DNA of 64,000 nucleotides from contig NC_089273.1 in the NCBI RefSeq assembly GCF_963678975.1, positions 33,852,973 through 33,916,972 on the forward strand. Reading direction: 5' to 3'. The notes beneath the pieces were generated by a model. That model saw nothing but the letters and a program-made list of their open reading frames with translations, made no database searches and had not been told where the DNA came from. Numbering within the stretch: position 1 is the first letter of the stretch; every line of letters begins with the position of its first letter. A program made the position numbers and the translations under genes. Shown piece after piece: positions 22,968 through 33,842 of this stretch. This DNA comes from Dysidea avara (taxonomy: Eukaryota > Porifera > Demospongiae > Dictyoceratida > Dysideidae).

Positions 22968-23062
22968 GTTAAGTACTTTTGGCATTGCATGATGGTGTAC
23001 TGCATACAGTATAATGTATTGGTAGTACAAATAGTGAGAATAATATTGTCTTACATTACCAG

Positions 23063-23129
23063 AAAAATGGGCAATGTGCCATCGTCAATTCAAACATGGT
23101 GATACAGACACTAACATGTATCTAGAGAG
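23063..23129 (+). pseudogene. MULE gene exon 9
   Basis: KWAMCHRQFKHGDTDTNMYL between an ATTACCAG acceptor and a GTACAG donor. WAxCxR and DTNM are conserved just downstream of the catalytic core. Confidence 0.7.
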
Positions 23130-23206
23130 GTACAGCAAATATGTACACACATACAGTATTACATTAATATATCTGTTACATTAATATATCCAGTTTTCAC
23201 AATCAG

Positions 23207-23368
23207 CTTAAGACTACCTATTTGAATGGGAAGGTGAATCGCCGGGTGGACTTCCTTGTATCTCACCTGTTACAATATGAGAAAGATGCTTTCTTTCCTT
23301 ATAAGAGAGATCGTCAATTGTCACCAGCCATACTGAAAAAGGCCAAGAAGGAAATGAACATCACCAAG
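23207..23368 (+). pseudogene. MULE gene exon 10
   Basis: LKTTYLNGKVNRRVDFLVSH, then YEKDAFFPYKRDRQLSPAIL and KKEMNITK, ending before GTCTGA. LKxxYLxGKxNRRVDxL is a strong family signature. Confidence 0.75.
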
Positions 23369-23772
23369 GTCTGAAAGTACCTGAGGACAAAGTTCAGGTT
23401 AGTACAATACGAATAAATTATAATTCTATTAGAAATACTATCATATTCAAACAATAATTATTACTCTCTAGTGGGTGAAGTGTATGAGGTCCAAAATTTG
23501 CAAATTGATTTGGAAATTTTTTGCTCAAAGATTAAAGTTCTAATATGTAAGCGAACAGTGTTTAAAAAGTAAAATCACTTTGTATTTTTGCTGTATTGAA
23601 GCTAGTATGTATTATGGACAAAACGGTATGCTCGTTTCTTGCAAAGTTTGCAGTGGAGAGTATTTTCTGTTTCTCAAAAATTTAAATCCTGTAAAAATAA
23701 CCTGCTACATAGTAGTTATTAAGTATTTGTACTGTAAATTATGCATTACAAAAATCAATTTCTCTTTTTAAG

Positions 23773-24151
23773 GAAATTGAGAATGGGATCTGGCACGTTG
23801 CTAGTGTTTCAGGAGCTACTCCCGAGGGTCACACTATTGTTCGCTGCCAGACTGCTACTTGTGATCAGCGTGCTTTGGATAGTAGCATCTGTACAGCTCC
23901 AGAATGTCAATCCCTTTGTATTCACATGTACAAATGTGGTAGCACATGCTACAGTTTTAACAATAGTCATATCTGTAAGCATATTCATCGGGTTCATTCT
24001 CTCATACTCAAACAGCCACTAGAGAAACAATCAGTACCCACAGAAAATGAGTACCCTACAGATGACTTTGGAGAAGCACAATATGATAGTGAAGAAGATG
24101 TTAAGCCCTTGAGTGTGGTCTGTGTCAATTCAGCCCCTGATCCCCATAAAG
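23773..24151 (+). pseudogene. MULE gene exon 11: SWIM-like Cys/His segment
   Basis: Reads EIENGIWHVASVSGATPEGH, then Cys/His-rich CTAPECQSLCIHMYKCGSTC and CKHIHRVHSL, then an acidic tail. The spacing resembles the SWIM-type zinc finger that follows the core in many MULE transposases. A GTATAC donor follows at 24152. Confidence 0.65.
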
Positions 24152-24267
24152 GTATACAAACTCACAACACCTCCACTTACTTGCTGTATTATAATAGATC
24201 ATTCCATCCAACTTCAAACTTTTAACACCCTGCAACAAGATTTACAATCACACATCAACTCTAACAG

Positions 24268-24463
24268 CAATCATACCTTGGTCGCATCAATGCTCTCTTG
24301 CATCAAGCTGTTGCAACTTGTAAAGCAGCTGCACTAGTTTCTAAGCCTCCTGAGACATTGAATAAAAAGGAGATCATGCCACGTGGAAAGTCCCTGGAGA
24401 GACAGTGGAGGTTTGTAAAAACCACAAAACCACCTGGTAGAAAAAAGAATGGCAATGTCCTAA
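24268..24463 (+). pseudogene. MULE gene exon 12 and following small exons
   Basis: Reads GRINALLHQAVATCKAAALV and LERQWRFVKTTKPPGRKK between a TAACAG acceptor and a GTACAT donor. Small exons follow: YADSEEKMQIIQKLESDQNS at about 24511-24570, and a Gln/His-rich one at about 24763-24843 (NQQHTDNQEYTDSQEHTT, with a ~19-bp internal repeat). No stop codon clearly closes the gene before the CXXC exon. Confidence 0.55.
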
Positions 24464-25234
24464 GGTACATTTGTATATGCATATACTGTTATAGTAATGT
24501 TATTATCAAGGTATGCTGACTCAGAAGAGAAAATGCAAATTATTCAAAAACTTGAAAGTGATCAGAATTCAGTAAGTGTGGTAAACACCACAACACAACA
24601 TGGGACGTTTTGCCATTACATACAAGTGTTGGTCTAGGAGAGCAGTCAAGAAACAGATTACAAAGAGACATCACAGGTGCCATCACAACCACCACAAGGT
24701 GTGTAGTGCGTTTGTTCCTGCAGTCATGTAAAGTAAGTACAAGTTAATGATGTGTTACAGATAACCAACAGCATACAGACAACCAAGAGTATACAGATAG
24801 CCAAGAGCATACAACACCATGTGCCAGTAAGAAAGCTGATACAGGTACAATGTACATGCATACAGTACACATGATCACAGTATTCAATAGAGAGGTTGCA
24901 TATGAAACATGCATAGCAAAATACTTAGCAACCATTGTTAGTCAGCCATGCTTGAGGGCAGAGAACAAAGGCTGACGTCATCCTCAATGGTTAAGCTGAG
25001 AACATGACATGCTCTCTAGGTTAGTCACTTGTCTATCCAAAATTAGTAATGCGCTTATCTGTTTTATTTCCAACCTTATCCTAGCGTCTGACAGTGGTAC
25101 TCGTTGTTGGTAGCTTGCGGTGACAAACCAACAGCATTCATCTCATTTGGCCCCATTGAAACTTGCCCTCAAGTATGGCTGACTATCAACAGTTGTTAAG
25201 GATTACTGGCATGATGCAAGCTCTCTATACATAG

Positions 25235-25381
25235 GTCACAAGCGAACCAGATGTGGAAATTGTCTTGGGTGCACTTCATCTAATTGTGGATCCTGCAAAT
25301 ACTGCCAAGATAATCCCAGGTTTGGTGGGCCAGGCAAGCTCAAACAAGCATGTGCTAAACGGAAATGTACCAAAATGCAAA
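25235..25381 (+). CDS. CXXC zinc-finger exon
   Basis: After an ATAG acceptor the frame reads HKRTRCGNCLGCTSSNCGSC, then KYCQDNPRFGGPGKLKQAC and AKRKC, ending at a GTAAGT donor. All eight zinc-binding cysteines of the CXXC family (KMT2/MLL, DNMT1, KDM2, CFP1) are present, as is the FGGPG..KQ(A/S)C segment that contacts CpG. Known members bind unmethylated CpG. The exon has no stop or frameshift. It lies 0.8 kb downstream of the MULE exons in the same direction with no visible gene end between, so it may be the C-terminus of the transposase. A separate small gene is the alternative. Confidence 0.85.
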
Positions 25382-25561
25382 GTAAGTCCACTGTTAACAG
25401 CCTCCAGACAAAGAGCCCAGCAAAAACAACCAGGTATATTAATATACATGTCAGATTTAGAAAATTTACTAATTGCTAAACTCTTTGAAGATGATCAGCT
25501 TACAATAAATAAATATCCCAGTGAAGAAGTTATGAGGGTATGCTTAATGTGGTATGGTGTG

Positions 25562-25563
25562 TA

Positions 25564-25599
<36 letters not shown>
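25562..25599. repeat. (TG)n microsatellite
   Basis: An uninterrupted TG dinucleotide run just after the small exon downstream of the CXXC exon. Confidence 0.95.
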
Positions 25600-25607
25600 A
25601 TGCATAT

Positions 25608-26161
25608 ATGACCTGCTGAACAAAAACCAGCTATTTTCGCAAAATTCTATTTTGCTATAAAAACATAATAATTGAAGTAAAAATATGCGTGCTACATAAA
25701 AAATTTACACACATTTCAATCACTTTGGTATGTACTGAAACTAAGTTCAAATCAATAAAACCCAGATTCTTCTGTTTATTGGGAGTAAGAAAATCTTTGC
25801 TTCGTGTTTGTACAGTGTACAATACAGTACATAAGTTATGAGAGCTAATTTACGTTGCGAGTTTACAGTTGTCAGGGCTTTCTTCTTTCTTTGTCCACAA
25901 GGAGACATACAGGGAAAACGCTATACTTTGATCAATGTGCCAGTTCACGGTGAACAGACTGAGCCAAACTCTATCTTCGTAGCTTGTCTAAGTCATGAAT
26001 TATGATTGATTAAATAATTTAGTTTATTCCTGTTCCAACTGTCTTCCAAGACTGTTCATCACAAAAAGCCAAAACTTTGGCTGTCCACTCCTTTCTTATT
26101 ATAGATAACATAAACGGAATTTGAGGAATGTGTGAAAATGGCCGGTTTTGCTCAGTGGGTC
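25608..26161. mobile_element. MITE with ~30-bp inverted ends
   Basis: The left end TGACCTGCTGAACAAAA with CCAGCTATTTTC faces the right end GAAAATGGCCGGTTTTGCTC and AGTGGGTCA. The flanking sequence is CATATA on both sides. There is no coding content. The superfamily is undetermined. Confidence 0.55.
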
Positions 26162-26167
26162 ACATAT

Positions 26168-26420
26168 ATGTGACCGGATTTGCGAAAAGGTACCTTTTCC
26201 ACACATTTGACATAGCAGCAAACAAAACAATATAACATGTGACTCCTTATACTGATTAACTTGCTCTTAGCATCACAATGTAGCCAGATACTGTAGCTAG
26301 ATTCATTGAAAAATTTAAGCAATTATATGCCATGATCAAAAAGTTATGAAGCTTTAAAGTTCAAAAAATGGGTCAAATTTTGTGTGTGAAAAGGGTACCT
26401 TTTTGCAAATCCGGTCACAT
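26168..26420. mobile_element. MITE with ~38-bp inverted ends
   Basis: ATGTGACCGGATTTGCGAAA with AGGTACCTTTTCC at the left mirrors GGGTACCTTTTTGCAAATCC with GGTCACAT at the right. It sits directly before the OTU exon. A partial relative lies near 34775-34800. Confidence 0.7.
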
Positions 26421-26464
26421 ATTGTCTTTAATAAAAAAAAGGTTTTGATTTACATTTTGTATAG

Positions 26465-27060
26465 AGAATGTGCTCCCCTTTTCCAAGTTTACTAAAGCCA
26501 CCCGGCCTACATGTTCCAGATATGATTGTTCCCGATGACTTGAATCCAACATCAGCTACTCAAACTGGATATACTATTTTAAGGCCATTCCTTAATGGAC
26601 AAGGCAGAGAGATAACCAGAGTTTTGGGAGATGGAAACTGTTTGTTCAGGGCCATCTCTCAAGCAAGTTGCTAAAGAGGATTACCATCTCCACCTGAGAA
26701 AAGCAATTGCAGAGTTTGAAGCTGACAATGACACTTTGTTTAGACCAATTCATGAGGCTGTCCACCGGACTCAATTTGGCGCACATGTGAAGAACATAAA
26801 GAAGCAATACACATGGGGCACCAGTACAGAGATCACTGCAGTAGCTACTCTTCTTCAGGTAAAAGTATATGTGGCTATGGATAATTATAGGCCAGGAGTT
26901 CCGATGTGGATCCGGTATACACCAAAGCCAGCTTCTCTTTTAGCGAATGCATCTATTTCATATTTGTCTAAACACAATAATTATGAACATTTCATGTAAC
27001 TTTCACTGGATTGAACTCACTCATGTGAGCTCAATCCATTTTGACACTACCAGGCCACTA
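26465..27060 (+). pseudogene. OTU-type cysteine protease domain (frameshifted)
   Basis: After a GTATAG acceptor the frame reads VLGDGNCLFRAIS, the OTU catalytic Asp/Cys block. A one-base shift near 26665 leads into VAKEDYHLHLRKAIAEFEA, TWGTSTEITAVATLLQVKVY (the typical W-G-T-x-x-E helix) and YLSKHNNYEH. A second shift near 26995 leads to WIELTHVSSIHFDTT, where HFD supplies the catalytic His. OTU domains cleave ubiquitin or related conjugates; viruses and transposons also carry them. The two frameshifts make it non-functional as read. It follows the CXXC exon in the same orientation, so it may be part of the same element. Confidence 0.75.
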
Positions 27061-28560
27061 AAGGGAAGTACACTGACCAGGCCTGAACTGGAAGGATCAA
27101 CAGATAATGTTTCAAGTGTTTGTAGTTTTTTTTGCATTACAATCTGTTCTAGTTATGTATTTATAAATGTTAAATTCCTATGCCTTCAATGTGAGCAACG
27201 TAAAGGATTTGTCTACTAAAAAGTATGGCCTCCATAGTACACAGCATTTGTCTAATCCTCCCTCCTCATATTTCTCTGTTGTACACAGAGAGGGTAATAT
27301 GTTTGTCACAAGCACAACTATAGTGACCCCATTAATCCCTTCTCATTCTGAGGCAGTGTCCAATTACATTAATTTTATTTTTCTAAGATCAATATTGCAT
27401 AAAATGTGAATTTTTTTATCTACAGTGTCAGGCTGATTTTGCTAGCAAGACAGCATTACAAGACCCTAGGCCTGGGATTGGGCCTGCAATAATTGGGCAT
27501 GTGGGTACGAACTATCCCCATCACAATACACATTGCTGGATGGTATACTGTAAGATGTATTACAAAGCTATTTAACTGTCTAATAAAAGTGGGAAATTGT
27601 TATAATTTGCACACACTTCTAAAAAGGTCTGGGGACATATGCCTCCATAGGAAATTTAGCCATCATACATGCTTGCAATATAGTATATTTCACTTGGTAC
27701 GTGCAATAGCTGTGAAAAAACATCATTACAATTTTTCACAAAGGAATGTGTGCTGGACATTTTGCAAGTTACCATAAACTAGATTTAAATACAGCTTTCA
27801 ATTGTGGTCTGAGTTTTGTAGCCTTCATCATTGACCCACTGTAAGTTGCCTTGACCACAACATAGATATTATATACGGGATTGCATACTGACTTTGTTAA
27901 CACTTAGCAACATGCCACTCCACATTGTACTTTACTATACGGTGTTCCATCAGTATCGTAAATGTTTCCTGTAAAACTGGCCACCTCCTGGTGATTTTAG
28001 TAATGTGAAAGATTTAGTCTCTTCAGCATTTAGTAGACAGTACAAGGATAATAGACTGAATTACCAGGAAAATGCTTGACATACAGCATAATTATCATGA
28101 AAGTGATTTTACAAGCCTCAAACTTGCCGCCATATTTCATCAAGTAATGGCTCAGAAAACCAGGCTATAATCATCATGCCTATCTTAAACCATCCGTCTG
28201 TGTCCACTCAACCAACAGTGGCATAGTAAGTGACATGATTATTTAACCATTGAAAAAGAGGTGAGATCCCCAACACCTCTCAAACAATACAAAGCACATA
28301 CTGGTATTGTTGTACCACTCAGCTTGTGCCAATTGCAATTGACTGGCTTTGATACTTAGCCAGTCAAGATCTGTCCCCTAACTATTACAACTGTAGAGAG
28401 TAGCAGATAGTCCCAGTACTATGCCCCCTAGTACAACACTGGCACAGTAGACTGCAAAGGAAAAGTATTAACAAGTACAACACGGATTGTTCCTTTGAAA
28501 ACCGGCAGTACACAATCCTGGGTATGTAGTATATTATATCTATGAACATAATCACAGACC
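27061..28560. other. No confident gene
   Basis: A possible exon (CQADFASKTALQDPRPGIGP after CTACAG at 27426) follows the OTU segment, but I recognise no family. The rest is AT-rich unique-looking sequence. Confidence 0.35.
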
Positions 28561-28565
28561 TACCT

Positions 28566-28830
28566 ACAGCAGTTATTATTATTATTATTGTTTACTGAGC
28601 AGTCAGCCCTGCTGGTGTGCTCAGGAATCACATAAACAAATACATTAGGTACAATAATATGATTGGAGTCTAGCTGTAAATAGATCAGTATCTGCAATTT
28701 CAATTCTGTCAGTTGGTAGTATGTTCCACTCGTTTATTGTTCTTGAGAAATAGCTGTTTTGGTATGCCGTGGTGGATGAGGTAGGTAAAATATAGTGAAG
28801 ATGGTGGTATTGTCCAGTTACACCCCCTTA
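28566..28830 (-). pseudogene. 3' end of a LINE
   Basis: A (TTA)n run at 28566-28590 is the 3' tail on the minus strand. The frame YQNSYFSRTINEWNILPTD is the usual C-terminal block of CR1/Jockey-type RT proteins (S-x-F-x-R-x-I-x-x-W-N-x-L-P). It is strongly 5'-truncated. Confidence 0.65.
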
Positions 28831-29224
28831 TACAAGTAATTACACCATTCTTCATCATATTTAATACTAACAGTGACCTACACTCATAGCCTAAGTGTAG
28901 GTTAGAGACCTAGCACGAGAATCTTCGTGGTCTCTAACTGACTTAGAAAATGTATGCATTATATATGGGCATATAGGTGGAGTCATTGTGGGATTGAGTT
29001 ATATGTCGTACTGAAATCGTCGTACAATGTTAAAATAGTAACGGAAGAATGAACATGTTTTTGTTGCAGTGTTGAAAAAAATCGAAGCTCACACCGCTTC
29101 CTGTCGCAAGTTAGACTAATAACTAACTAATCAATTATGGACATAACACACATACATACTGAAAACTACACCATACTACTACTTATTACCTAACTATATA
29201 CTTATTACTACCTACTTACTTAAC

Positions 29225-29310
29225 TTAACACTCTCTGAGATCTTTGATTGTGAGATCTTTGATTGATCTCTGAGATCTTTGATCACACACTCTCTGTGAT
29301 CTTTGATTGT
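29225..29310. repeat. Short GATCTTTGATT tandem repeat
   Basis: Several imperfect copies of CTCTGAGATCTTTGATTG lie immediately before retrotransposon fragment C. Confidence 0.7.
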
Positions 29311-29887
29311 TGCTCAGAATCTACTAGCCCCTCTACCCGACGTTAGTTCTATCAAGGCTCAGATTCATCAGGATCGTCGTTCTACTTTGAGGGGGAGGGC
29401 TTCTACAATCAAATCTAATCTTTCATCACAATCCCAAAGAGTTTTAGACCTGAACAGTGAACCGGGTGCTTCTGCCTGGCTGACAGCATTGCCTTTAACA
29501 GAGCAGGGATTCCATCTGATGAAGCAAGAATTTTGGGATGCCTTGCATCTTAGATACGGCTGGAAGCTCCTGAACATACCCAGTCACTGTGTTTGTGGGG
29601 TCCCATTTTCTGCGGATCATGCTATGATTTGCAGACATGGAGGCCTCACATTTGTTCGCCACAATGCTTTGTGAAACATCACTGCAGAGTGGCTTTCCAA
29701 GACATGTCATGGTGTGGCCCTTGAGCCACCTTTACAGCCACTTACTGGGGAGATCATTGCACCTAAGACTGCCAACTGTCAGGATGAGGCTAGGGCAGAC
29801 ATACATGCTAGGGGATTCTGGGGGCAGCGGCAAAGTGCCATTTTTGACGTAAGGATGTTTCATCCTAATGCACCGAGCTACTGCAAC
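29303..29887 (+). pseudogene. Retrotransposon family fragment C (C-terminal half)
   Basis: The frame gives EPGASAWLTALPLTEQGFHL, then a Cys/His knuckle CVCGVPFSADHAMICRHGGL with TFVRHNAL. After a stop it continues with LEPPLQPLTGEI, DEARADIHARGFWGQRQSAI and FDVRMFHPNAPS. The same blocks close copy B (60200-60705). The D-x-R-x-D-I element resembles a restriction-like endonuclease active site, as in R2-group elements. The fragment lacks RT and is cut at its 3' side by a MITE at 29888. Confidence 0.75.
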
Positions 29888-30010
29888 CAGCGGCGGAGGA
29901 AGTAGTTGATATGAGGGGGGGCTCCGCTGAGCTGACCGAGACTTATTTCTATAGTTTGGCAAGGTGAGACCAAAAAAAAATAAAATAAAATAAAAAAAAG
30001 GTCAGGTAAT
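29888..30010. mobile_element. MITE fragment (CAGCGGCGGAGGAAG end)
   Basis: Starts CAGCGGCGGAGGAAGTAGTT with a G-run and contains GGTGAGACCAAAAA...GGTC, as do 42726-43077 (reverse) and 54332 onward. The other terminus is not found. Confidence 0.55.
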
Positions 30011-30164
30011 GATGAAATGCCTCGCGGAATACAGTACGGATGTTCATACGACTGGTTAGTCTTTTATTTAGTCTATAGATTAGAATGGTAGTGAAGGAAC
30101 ACTTTCCTGAGCCTGTTTCGTCTCGAGGTTAGAGAACTGACTCGCTTTAATGTCACATCGGGTA

Positions 30165-30315
30165 GTAAAAGTTAGGTTAGGGTTAGGGTAAGAGTTAGGC
30201 AATCATTTATAATGTGCTAGGTTAGGGTTAGGGTAAGAGTTAGGCAATGATTTCTATTCTGTTAGGATTGGGGAACTGGATACGGGTAGTAATATTAGGT
30301 TAGGGTTAGGCAGCC
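30165..30315. repeat. Interstitial telomere-like repeats
   Basis: GTTAGGTTAGGGTTAGGGTA recurs three times, separated by ~50-70 bp of related sequence (AAGAGTTAGGCAAT). TTAGGG is the usual metazoan telomere unit. Confidence 0.75.
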
Positions 30316-30442
30316 ATTCAGAAGTCGATAGTAAAGATAGAAAGCTCTTGCAACTGAATTGGCTTGCAGTGTCTTTGCTAGGGCTCAATAGTGTTTGACT
30401 TTTATAGCTAGAATTAGTAAGTATTATACAAGTAGTCATAGT

Positions 30443-30513
30443 AGCGAAGCGGTAGTGCATGAGGCTTGAAACCAAGCGGTCGAAGGTTCGATTCCCGCTG
30501 TAGTTCACTTTTT
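30443..30513 (+). ncRNA. tRNA-like sequence (tRNA pseudogene or SINE head)
   Basis: TAGCGAAGCGG matches the Pol III A box and GGTTCGATTCC the B box, with the expected ~26-nt gap. A T-run terminator follows at about 30510. The anticodon loop would be CTTGAAA (TGA). The acceptor arms do not pair, so a working tRNA is unlikely. Confidence 0.5.
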
Positions 30514-31440
30514 TTTCGCTCGAGACTTTACAGCTTTCATTGGCAGTGAAAATACTATCTCTTGATAGTAGTGCTCAAATACTTTAGCAGCAGTTGATAC
30601 AGCCATTGCAAAATTTTTATATACCTATAAAATAAAATATACATAGTAATGTAATTACAAAATTAGGAATAACATACAAGTACAGTACTATTAAAATATT
30701 TAAATAATAGGCACTCACTGATATGAATATCTGTAACTGGACTGACATGTGGGTACGTTAATTTACCTACTTTTTCAAACTTCCATGGCTCATAATATTT
30801 CATGTCATACAATTCGCACAATTCTTAGCCCTTATTAACAGCTTTGTAGACTTTACAACAGTAGCCCACTGCAAGGTACACAAAGAACATTGAAATTCCG
30901 AGCTCATAATGATGAACACAGCCATGAATAAAATAAAGCCATGAAATAAGTGAGCTGAAAATGTTCAAAAAGAAGCTTCAAGCTTGGCAGTAAAGTACAA
31001 TTTTTTTGGTTAAATGCCATACATAAATCAAATACCATACATATGTGAATGATAAAACCAAATACAAAATTGTAGCTAGCCCCTCACTACATGGGGTTAC
31101 AACATCCATTTACTTTTCTACATAGCTAAGCTTTGAGGAATGGTGATTAATGAAAAACTTCTGCAAGTGTGTAAAAGTACCACAGACTACTTGGCACTGC
31201 TGGTTAATGGCAATTTCCTGATTGAATTATAGGTCGCTCACTGACAAAATGAATCATAGTATACATGAATGCAGTTATCTTATTGACACATCCCTATATG
31301 CAATGGGAGTAGATAAACAAAGCAAAAGAATTATGTAATAATTACAGAAATTATCATATAGTGTAAGCAAATAATCATTGTCAGTCACCTACAAAACTTA
31401 AATTGTCAGTCACCTACAAAACTTAAATTTGTTATATGTT
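30514..31440. other. No recognised feature
   Basis: AT-rich, with no supported exon, terminal repeats or RNA gene. Confidence 0.5.
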
Positions 31441-31444
31441 ACAA

Positions 31445-32815
31445 AATAACCTTGGAAGAGGCAAAATCTTCCTTGGATGAATTGAAAAAGAGGAACAAGT
31501 GGAATAGACCCTGCACTGGTAGTTATGAATCCTTAAAAGAATCCAAAGATATGGACAGAAGAGCAAATAGGCTCCAGGATAAAGTCATGAATGATTGTAT
31601 GAAAGATTTCAATTGTATTTGTGAGTATCATTTGTGTAGATTGACGCTACTATATAGACAGAATTTCGGGAAGGTACTTCAAGGTTGTGCAACAAGGTAG
31701 TAATCCTGGATCTCAACCATTGTTAAATCAACCTGTAGGTGAGGATAGTGAAGTTACAGTAAGTGAACTTAAAAAAAAAAGTTTTAGTAGAGACAGACAG
31801 TTATATAGTTGGATATGGCAATAGTCAAAAGCTAGTTGCATTTGTGAAAACCTGGGTGTGCTAAAACACTCAAAACTCGTTACTATCAAAATAGATATTG
31901 ACTGGTTGGTACTCAATTTAAGCTAGGAAAGATACCCAACACCTTCACTTCTTCAATTGTTTATTATCCAAATATAGTGTACAGATCAAAACACAATTGT
32001 ATTATATTACTGCATGTAGTAATACTTTTAACTCTTGGATACTAAACAGTGTACAGTGACAAAAGATAACATTTTGTAGTTGACCCACCATAATGTCCTA
32101 CCATTTGTAGTTTTGAATGGACATGGTAGAACATGGCAGGACACTTTAATTGTAACTGTGGCTGTAACCGTGATTTTTAACAGTGAATTGGCATAGCTTG
32201 TATATGGAAACATGTGCTGTTGTGGGCTATATGGCTGCAGCTAATTGGCCAAGTACATTCATGTCACCCCCATAACAACGTAGATCTCCTAGCAACCAAA
32301 GGACAGATATGATCAGCAGTCAAAACCGTAAACCAAATAGGGTACGTATTATATAATAATCTTTATTCCTTAGGCTCCTTTAATGGCTAGGACATAATGT
32401 CTTACCAAACTTCATTACAGTCTGACATTTATGCTATATGTATGGCAAATCGACTGCTATAGTCTCTGGTGTAGCTATGTATTTCCATCTTCATTTAATC
32501 ATTGCATAGAAAAGAAACCACAATCCATATCCTTGTTCAGTGGAATGTATTATATATATTATACATTTCCTGTAACTTTATGTGTGGGGATTTTGTGGTG
32601 AACACATATATAGCATCTGGTTTGAAGTCTTACAAGTACAACAAGGAAAACAATTCATCAACACTTTCTTTATCAATCATTTTTCGTTCATTTTAGCAAT
32701 TGTTACAGCATTTGCAAATGCGTATTAGAGACTTAATTACTAGTAACACAAGTGAAGTGCTAGCGAACGTTGATCCGCCGCTTGAAGCAGAATCCAGCCA
32801 TGTAACACAACTAGT
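31445..32815 (+). other. Possible exons of an unrecognised gene
   Basis: Three stretches look coding: a Lys/Glu-rich segment at 31452-31620 (KSSLDELKKRNKWNRP, likely helical); YFKVVQQGSNPGSQPLLNQP at about 31675-31736, before a GTGAGG donor; and QLLQHLQMRIRDLITSNTSE at 32697-32815, between a TTTTAG acceptor and a GTATTC donor. No family is recognised and the joins are inferred. Confidence 0.3.
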
Positions 32816-33842
32816 AGGTATTCCTCAATGCTTTCATTGGTGAAAAAGCCCAGCCAAATAGAGTATTATCTGAGGTAAAAGAATGTGTTCTGCTTTTATA
32901 GCACTGTTGTATAACAGAGACTTAGAGACTTATGTTGAGTTTAAAACCTTGCAAACCCGTGCACTTGAATTACATAACGGAAGCGACTTTCCTTAAACAT
33001 TGCGTGCTTTTGAAATGGGTTCTTGTCAAATCCTTTTCCATACTGTACAATAGGTGTTGTTGAAATTAATGGTTTACTGTATATATAAAAGTTAGCTAGG
33101 CTACTGTATGAAGTGTTTATAAACAACTCTATTGAAACATTCATCCTTAAGTGTAATAACATACAGTATAATGCAGTATATTACAATCTTTGTTCAGAGG
33201 GTGACATGGACATTGCATAGGTGGCTTGAATACATATGAAATTAATTGTGGCCCTCATCACATTAAAAACCAGAATTAGAATATTTAAATTATTATCTGC
33301 AATTTATTTTCCATATTATAGTCACTGTGTAAACTAACTGTAGCTAATGGCTACCGTCAAATTAAGATCTTCCACTTGCAGTTCCTGGATTACCATCTTA
33401 AGGAACAAGGGAGCCAGAGTAGATGAAACAAGTGAGGCAAGAGCCAGGCCACCAAACAATTGTCAAACTCCAAATTAAACATTGTACATATTATTAATAA
33501 AATAATATCCATTTGGTTAATAAAATAATCTCCATTTGGCTCCACTTGGGGTACTTAGAGATAATAAGTTACTCTCTACGGTTCATATGGATACAAGTAC
33601 ATGAAAATAGCAAGAAGAAATGTCCTGACTGCCTGGCAGACTCCTGTAAGTGTTCGAACGTAAATCAATTGGCTGCAGGTTCGAGGCTGCCCAGATCCAG
33701 TCATGGATTTTTTCTTCTTTCTTCTACTTTTCAAACATATTTGTGACTGTCTCTGGGAAAACCAGTCTTATCGCCCTTTTAAAAACATCAAGAAACATAC
33801 ATCGTTTTAAATATTCAGAGTGTCGTAGTTGGCCAATGGTAA
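32816..33842. other. No confident gene
   Basis: AT-rich sequence. A B-box-like GGTTCGAGGCT occurs near 33680, but there is no paired A box or cloverleaf. Confidence 0.45.

Larger units (their letters stand above)
15177..24463 (+). pseudogene. Multi-exon Mutator (MULE) transposase gene with C2H2 and SWIM-like segments
   Basis: At least twelve exons with GT-AG borders can be traced (listed separately). Their order gives a MULE transposase: two C2H2 fingers; a SAHTGHTLEIKYLTLP pre-core; the DDE-type core ILCVDSTHGTNQYRF ... GQPVAWCLSDHE ... VMMTDD / DNTGWSAAKTVFGD ... LCRWHVDR; then DTNMYLE, YLNGKVNRRVDFL and a Cys/His SWIM-like exon. This family is known from eukaryotic MULEs and some domesticated derivatives. 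The copy has in-frame stops (exon 2, exons 3-4, two in exon 7) and frameshifts near 17573 and 22800, so it is inactive as read. Introns 1 and 6 host a hAT element and a 4.6-kb Helitron-like element. Reading continues without a clear end toward the CXXC and OTU exons. Confidence 0.8.

Noticed and set aside
23580..23771. 63-aa frame between MULE exons 10 and 11
   Set aside because: Lies in the intron bounded by GT and AG, AT-rich, no family match.
30443..30513. Functional tRNA-Ser(TGA)
   Set aside because: A and B boxes are good, but the acceptor and T stems do not pair, so it is kept only as tRNA-like.
33650..33745. SINE with B box GGTTCGAGGCT
   Set aside because: No A box at the proper distance, no tail and no second copy in the window.
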